From positions 124,001 through 188,000 of the forward strand of contig NZ_FXTH01000006.1 in assembly GCF_900182555.1 (NCBI RefSeq): a DNA stretch of 64,000 nucleotides. The letters are read 5' to 3'. The position numbers and the translations under genes were made by a program. Source of the stretch: Fodinibius sediminis (GTDB lineage: Bacteria; Bacteroidota; Rhodothermia; Balneolales; Balneolaceae). The notes beneath the pieces are model-generated. The model saw only the letters and a list, made by a program, of their open reading frames with translations. It ran no database searches and was not told where the DNA came from. Positions 60,956-64,000 of the stretch are shown here, one piece after another (position 1 is the stretch's first letter; every line of letters begins with the position of its first letter).

Positions 60956-63289
60956 CTACAGGTTGACGGAAAGGGTCAGCGTATAGTTGATTCCGTTGCC
61001 TTTTACGTAGGTGTCGTCACGCCCGTACCACTGGGAGATCACCGTATAGTAGTCGCGGTTGAGCAGGTTCTCGATTCCCAGCTTGAGGGTGGTGTTCCGG
61101 CTTATTTCATAAGACGAGTACAGATTCGCCAGAAAGTGCCCGTCTACCGGAGCCAGGCCGTAACCGTAGCTGCCATCCTCTGTCGGTTCAAAGTGCTTGC
61201 GTGATCCCATGATGCGACCCTGCAGGGACGCACTGAAGCGGGAGAGCGGATTGTAATCGAGGTAGAAGGTTGCTTTGGGCGGGGCAATACGGTTGGTGGG
61301 CAGAAACTGCTCGTAGGTGCCGTCGCTGTCATTATCAATTTTACCCTCAACGTAGGCATAGGAAGCGCCGGCCCGGATAGCGTTGGAAATATTCATATCT
61401 GCAGCCAGTTCGAAGCCATATACGCGTTCCGGGGCCCGTACAATCTGGTAAACCCCATCTACTTCCTTGTAGCTGGATCCCAGACTGGAGCTACTCAGGA
61501 AGAGGGATCCTTTCAGGAAGAGCGGGCTTAGATTACTGTTGAATCCAACTTCATAGTTATTCACTATGACGGCCTCCGACTGTACATTGGATACCGTATT
61601 TTCAGTAGCCCCGCGGAGGATGCGGCCCAGATCGGAAATAGAAAAGCTCTGGGAGTAGCTTACAAACGGTTTAAAGGATTCGTAGCGCCTATAGCGTAGT
61701 CCGCTGTTGAAAACCAGGGCATCATAATTGATATCTCCGCCTTTTACATCCACTCCGCCACTGGAACCGTCGCCCGTCCGCAGGGTTGTATAATCCGGAA
61801 CAGTAATACCGATACCTTCCAGCCGGGCTCCTCCCTTCGCTACAATATGATCATAGAGATTGAAGGTAAGCTGTGCAAAACCGGCAGTATTCCACATATC
61901 CATTTCGGGGGCCCAGACACGTCCATCTACCAGTTTTTGAGCCGTAATATCATTCAGCAGATCCATTCCGTAAATCAGGTGTCCACTAACAGCAGGATTA
62001 AATTGGAATGGCGTTTCAAGGTTAATGCGTGCCCCCTTTTTGGTAGAAGTTATGGTGGATTGTCCGCCTTCGTAGAAGTAGCCGGAGTAACCGTATATCG
62101 TCTGGAAGTCCTGGTAATACAGTTTCGCATCCAGGTTGGTGCTGCCGACAATATCCTGGCTGATGAAACTCAGGTAGCCGTTGTAATTGTAGCGGGTTCC
62201 CTGGGGTACTCCCAGGTCGTCGCCCAAAACGCCGATGGCGGGTTCCGATCCATAGTGCCCGGCCTGCAATTTATATTTTGTCTTTTGTCGGCTGCTGTAA
62301 AAGTTGAACATTGCCTCGATACGGTTGTCGGGGTTGAGCTCATATCCAACTTTTCCAAAGGTGTTCACAATATCGGTCTCACCAAGTCCGTAGCGCGGGG
62401 AAAGGACTTCTCCGTTGGCGTCTTTCTTAACGCCGGTTTGTTCATACCGTCCTTGTACCACGTAGCTCAGCTCATTTATTTTTCCGGAGAACTGCTGGGC
62501 CACCTGTCCCCCCATCGTATTTCCCGGTTCCACCAGCAAGCCGGTATTACTCAGTGTTGTCTGGCTGCGCAGGGGATCATTTTCAGTGGGCATCAGGGTT
62601 ATATAGTTTATGAATCCGCCTTCAGCATTACTGCCGTAAAGGGAGGTGGCCCCCTTAATTACCTCGATCCGCTGCAGCACACCGGGATCAATGGTGCGTA
62701 CATCACGTCCGCCGCTGCGAAGGGGGGTAGACTGGGGGATACCGTCTACCATGACCACCATGTTGCGGCCCCTGAGGGTTTGTCCGGTATTGCTGGTGGT
62801 ATTGGTACCCGGGCCTAGGCCGGGCACTGTATTAGCCAGCATATCCTGTACATTGCTGTTCATAGTTTCCTGGCGGCTCAGCTGCTGGTTGTCGACCACG
62901 GTCACCGAAGTGGTGACCTCATCAAGATTCTCAGTACGTCGGCTGGCCGAGACCGTGACTTCATTCATGTTGCTGACCGATTTATTAAGTCTGAAGTCGA
63001 TGACCAGCTGTTCACCAGCCGAGATCGTGATGGATTTTTTTTCACTTTGATAGCCAACCGCCGTGGCAGCCAGCGTATAGCTGCCCGGCTTGATATTTGT
63101 AATTTGGTATGTCCCGTTAATGGTAGTGGAGCCCCCTTTTATGGTTCCTTCGAGTGCTACATTGATATAGGAGAGTGGCTCCTTGGATTCGGCATTGGTT
63201 ACTGTGCCCCGGATGCTGGCGGCTTGCTGGGCGAATGCAGATCCAGAGCAAGCGAGTAGAAGAAGGGTGATCAGGTGCAGGCGTTTCAT
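60956..63289 (-). CDS. TonB-dependent siderophore-type receptor
   Basis: This 777-residue protein, from the ATG at 63289, has a signal peptide MKRLHLITLLLLACSGSAFA and a carboxypeptidase-regulatory-like domain (RGTVTNAESKEPLSYINVAL). The plug has LRGRNMVVMVDGIPQ and RIEVIKGATSLYGSNAEGGF, and a barrel follows ending TLSVNL. The ORF is open 17 codons further upstream, but that would remove the signal peptide and cover a regulatory box. It imports iron chelates by TonB energy. The PepSY gene lies downstream in the operon. Confidence 0.93.
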   Translation of the reverse strand: MKRLHLITLLLLACSGSAFAQQAASIRGTVTNAESKEPLSYINVALEGTIKGGSTTINGTYQITNIKPGSYTLAATAVGYQSEKKSITISAGEQLVIDFRLNKSVSNMNEVTVSASRRTENLDEVTTSVTVVDNQQLSRQETMNSNVQDMLANTVPGLGPGTNTTSNTGQTLRGRNMVVMVDGIPQSTPLRSGGRDVRTIDPGVLQRIEVIKGATSLYGSNAEGGFINYITLMPTENDPLRSQTTLSNTGLLVEPGNTMGGQVAQQFSGKINELSYVVQGRYEQTGVKKDANGEVLSPRYGLGETDIVNTFGKVGYELNPDNRIEAMFNFYSSRQKTKYKLQAGHYGSEPAIGVLGDDLGVPQGTRYNYNGYLSFISQDIVGSTNLDAKLYYQDFQTIYGYSGYFYEGGQSTITSTKKGARINLETPFQFNPAVSGHLIYGMDLLNDITAQKLVDGRVWAPEMDMWNTAGFAQLTFNLYDHIVAKGGARLEGIGITVPDYTTLRTGDGSSGGVDVKGGDINYDALVFNSGLRYRRYESFKPFVSYSQSFSISDLGRILRGATENTVSNVQSEAVIVNNYEVGFNSNLSPLFLKGSLFLSSSSLGSSYKEVDGVYQIVRAPERVYGFELAADMNISNAIRAGASYAYVEGKIDNDSDGTYEQFLPTNRIAPPKATFYLDYNPLSRFSASLQGRIMGSRKHFEPTEDGSYGYGLAPVDGHFLANLYSSYEISRNTTLKLGIENLLNRDYYTVISQWYGRDDTYVKGNGINYTLTLSVNL

Positions 63290-63303
63290 TTGACAGGAGT
63301 TGT

Positions 63304-63324
63304 TATTTAGATTTAGTATAAGTA
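63304..63324. promoter_or_regulatory. 21-bp palindromic box 3, just before the siderophore receptor start
   Basis: TATTTAGA-N5-TATAAGTA: the left arm is identical to box 1, the right arm matches 6 of 8. It lies 14 bp upstream of the receptor ATG at 63289. Confidence 0.6.
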
Positions 63325-63373
63325 GCTGTAATTCCGCCAAAGTATAACAGTCTTTTAAAAAAGGGGCAAAGTT

Positions 63374-63394
63374 TATTTATACTAAGTCTAAATA
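63374..63394. promoter_or_regulatory. 21-bp palindromic box 4, upstream of the siderophore receptor
   Basis: TATTTATA-N5-TCTAAATA: the left arm matches box 1 in 7 of 8, the right arm is identical. The pair of boxes with centres 70 bp apart suggests two regulator dimers at this promoter. Confidence 0.65.
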
Positions 63395-63721
63395 TAGTTT
63401 AGTTACAGGCTTGGAAGCGCTGGGCTGAGATGGCTGAATCTGTGACGATGGCAATAGAATTGGCAGGTGGAATCCTGCTCTTATTGGAATATCAGTCAAC
63501 ATACACAGCTTTTGATGCTGATAGGATTTGTGCTTTCCAATGCAGTTTTCGTTCAGCTGCCTGAAATAGAAGAGGGGGGATTCAGGCGGATACTCTTTCC
63601 GGGAATTCAATAGGTTGTGGCTGGTCCGAAGATATGCTGCAGGCATCGTTGCTCGCGGATCGCTAGATCATGTACCCTCTTGACCAGGTGCAGGATGTAT
63701 TTTCTGGTTCTGGTCAGACCG

Positions 63722-64000
63722 CTATTGGCAGAGGACGGGCTGCTGAGTCTCTATGGGTTTTGCATCGTTTGAGAGTTCTTCATTAACCGGAAGTGAAAAC
63801 CGGAGAACGGTCTCACCTTCCTCGGTGCTCTCGAGGCTGATATCCCGCTCATGAAGATGAAGGGCCCGTTTGCAATAGGAAAGTCCCAGCTCAAGCGAGG
63901 AATCACTGCTGCCTGTATCGCCGGCCGTGTCCGTATTCTCAATGATTGCGTTAAGCTGTTTTTTTGAAGTACCCTTCAGATTACTCCTGATGGTAATCCC
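63722..64000 (-). CDS. Sensor histidine kinase C-terminus, cut by window edge
   Basis: The reverse frame enters from the right edge and ends at TAG 63722-63724. Its 92 or so residues match the end of a HATPase_c domain: SSLELGLSYCKRALHLHE is a G2-box-like segment, and EGETVLRFSLPV is the final strand. The G2 box lacks the usual GLGL glycines, so it may be a divergent kinase. The N-terminus and start are outside the window. Confidence 0.65.
   Translation of the reverse strand, partial: GITIRSNLKGTSKKQLNAIIENTDTAGDTGSSDSSLELGLSYCKRALHLHERDISLESTEEGETVLRFSLPVNEELSNDAKPIETQQPVLCQ

Larger units (their letters stand above)
63290..63721. other. Promoter region of the siderophore receptor operon
   Basis: This 432-bp stretch contains two 21-bp palindromic boxes (63304-63324 and 63374-63394) with centres 70 bp apart. 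The remaining sequence, up to the kinase stop at 63722, has no recognisable gene; an 89-codon reverse frame at 63377-63646 starts inside it and is not protein-like. Confidence 0.6.

Noticed and set aside
61847-62818. A 323-codon forward frame
   Set aside because: It is antisense to the siderophore receptor gene, which has strong family motifs; the forward frame is not protein-like.
1-64000. CRISPR arrays, insertion sequences, prophage, rRNA
   Set aside because: No repeat-spacer pattern, transposase, integrase, phage structural gene or rRNA found.

Overview
The window looks like a chromosomal segment from a marine or halophilic member of the Bacteroidota/Balneolota/Rhodothermota group. Supporting signs are two TonB-dependent receptors with carboxypeptidase-regulatory N-termini, a DUF5686 protein, a DUF4293 protein, many outer-membrane lipoproteins, weak Shine-Dalgarno sites and a GC content near 50%. 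Genus level cannot be called from this sequence alone. I see no phage, transposase, CRISPR array or rRNA. One tRNA (Arg, CCT) lies at 33575-33647.

Layout. 1-2125 (-): a TPR/GT41 (SPINDLY/OGT-like) glycosyltransferase cut by the window edge. 2693-5461 (+): an NtrC-type sigma-54 activator and a histidine kinase. 6131-7641 (+): pyrR-pyrB. 7739-8650 (-): an EamA exporter. 8954-15875 (+): a TetR repressor followed by a complete TolC/HlyD/RND efflux system, with the same palindromic operator before tetR and inside its last codons. 16047-17381: DUF4293 and EamA proteins. 17464-21524: a TonB receptor and an MltF-like lytic transglycosylase. 21511-24039 (-): an RsbV/RsbW/RsbU-type partner-switching operon. 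24475-33376: a hydrolase, a SPOR lipoprotein, an iron(III)-type ABC permease and ATPase, a GlsB-like protein, a c-type cytochrome, a DUF5686 protein and a gluconolactonase-like lipoprotein. 33575-42469: the tRNA, a class C beta-lactamase-like serine hydrolase, an SLC13 transporter, UspA and a P2A calcium-type ATPase.

42874-58345 is a thiol, metal and redox region. It holds two AhpD/CMD-like proteins, an AraC regulator, two mercuric-reductase-like flavoproteins without a terminal Cys pair, a GDCCVxC protein, two decayed genes (alpha/beta hydrolase and DUF3179), an ECF sigma/anti-sigma pair, a DUF302 protein, an FMN reductase, and then an EgtD homologue next to a three-domain rhodanese. This last pair closely resembles EanA-EanB of Chlorobium, the oxygen-independent ergothioneine pathway. 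Downstream on the other strand are DoxX, CcdA and TlpA-like proteins. 58738-63289 holds a lipoprotein, a PepSY protein and a TonB siderophore-type receptor. 63722-64000 is the end of a sensor kinase.

The main findings are: (1) a probable eanA-eanB locus whose eanB has apparently lost its stop codon at a G7 run; (2) a 21-bp palindrome, TATTTAGA-N5-TCTAAATA, found four times and only in front of the iron-type ABC transporter, a cytochrome lipoprotein and the siderophore receptor operon, which suggests a metal-responsive regulon; (3) a TetR autoregulatory operator embedded in the tetR reading frame; (4) two adjacent pseudogenes at 46937-48823.
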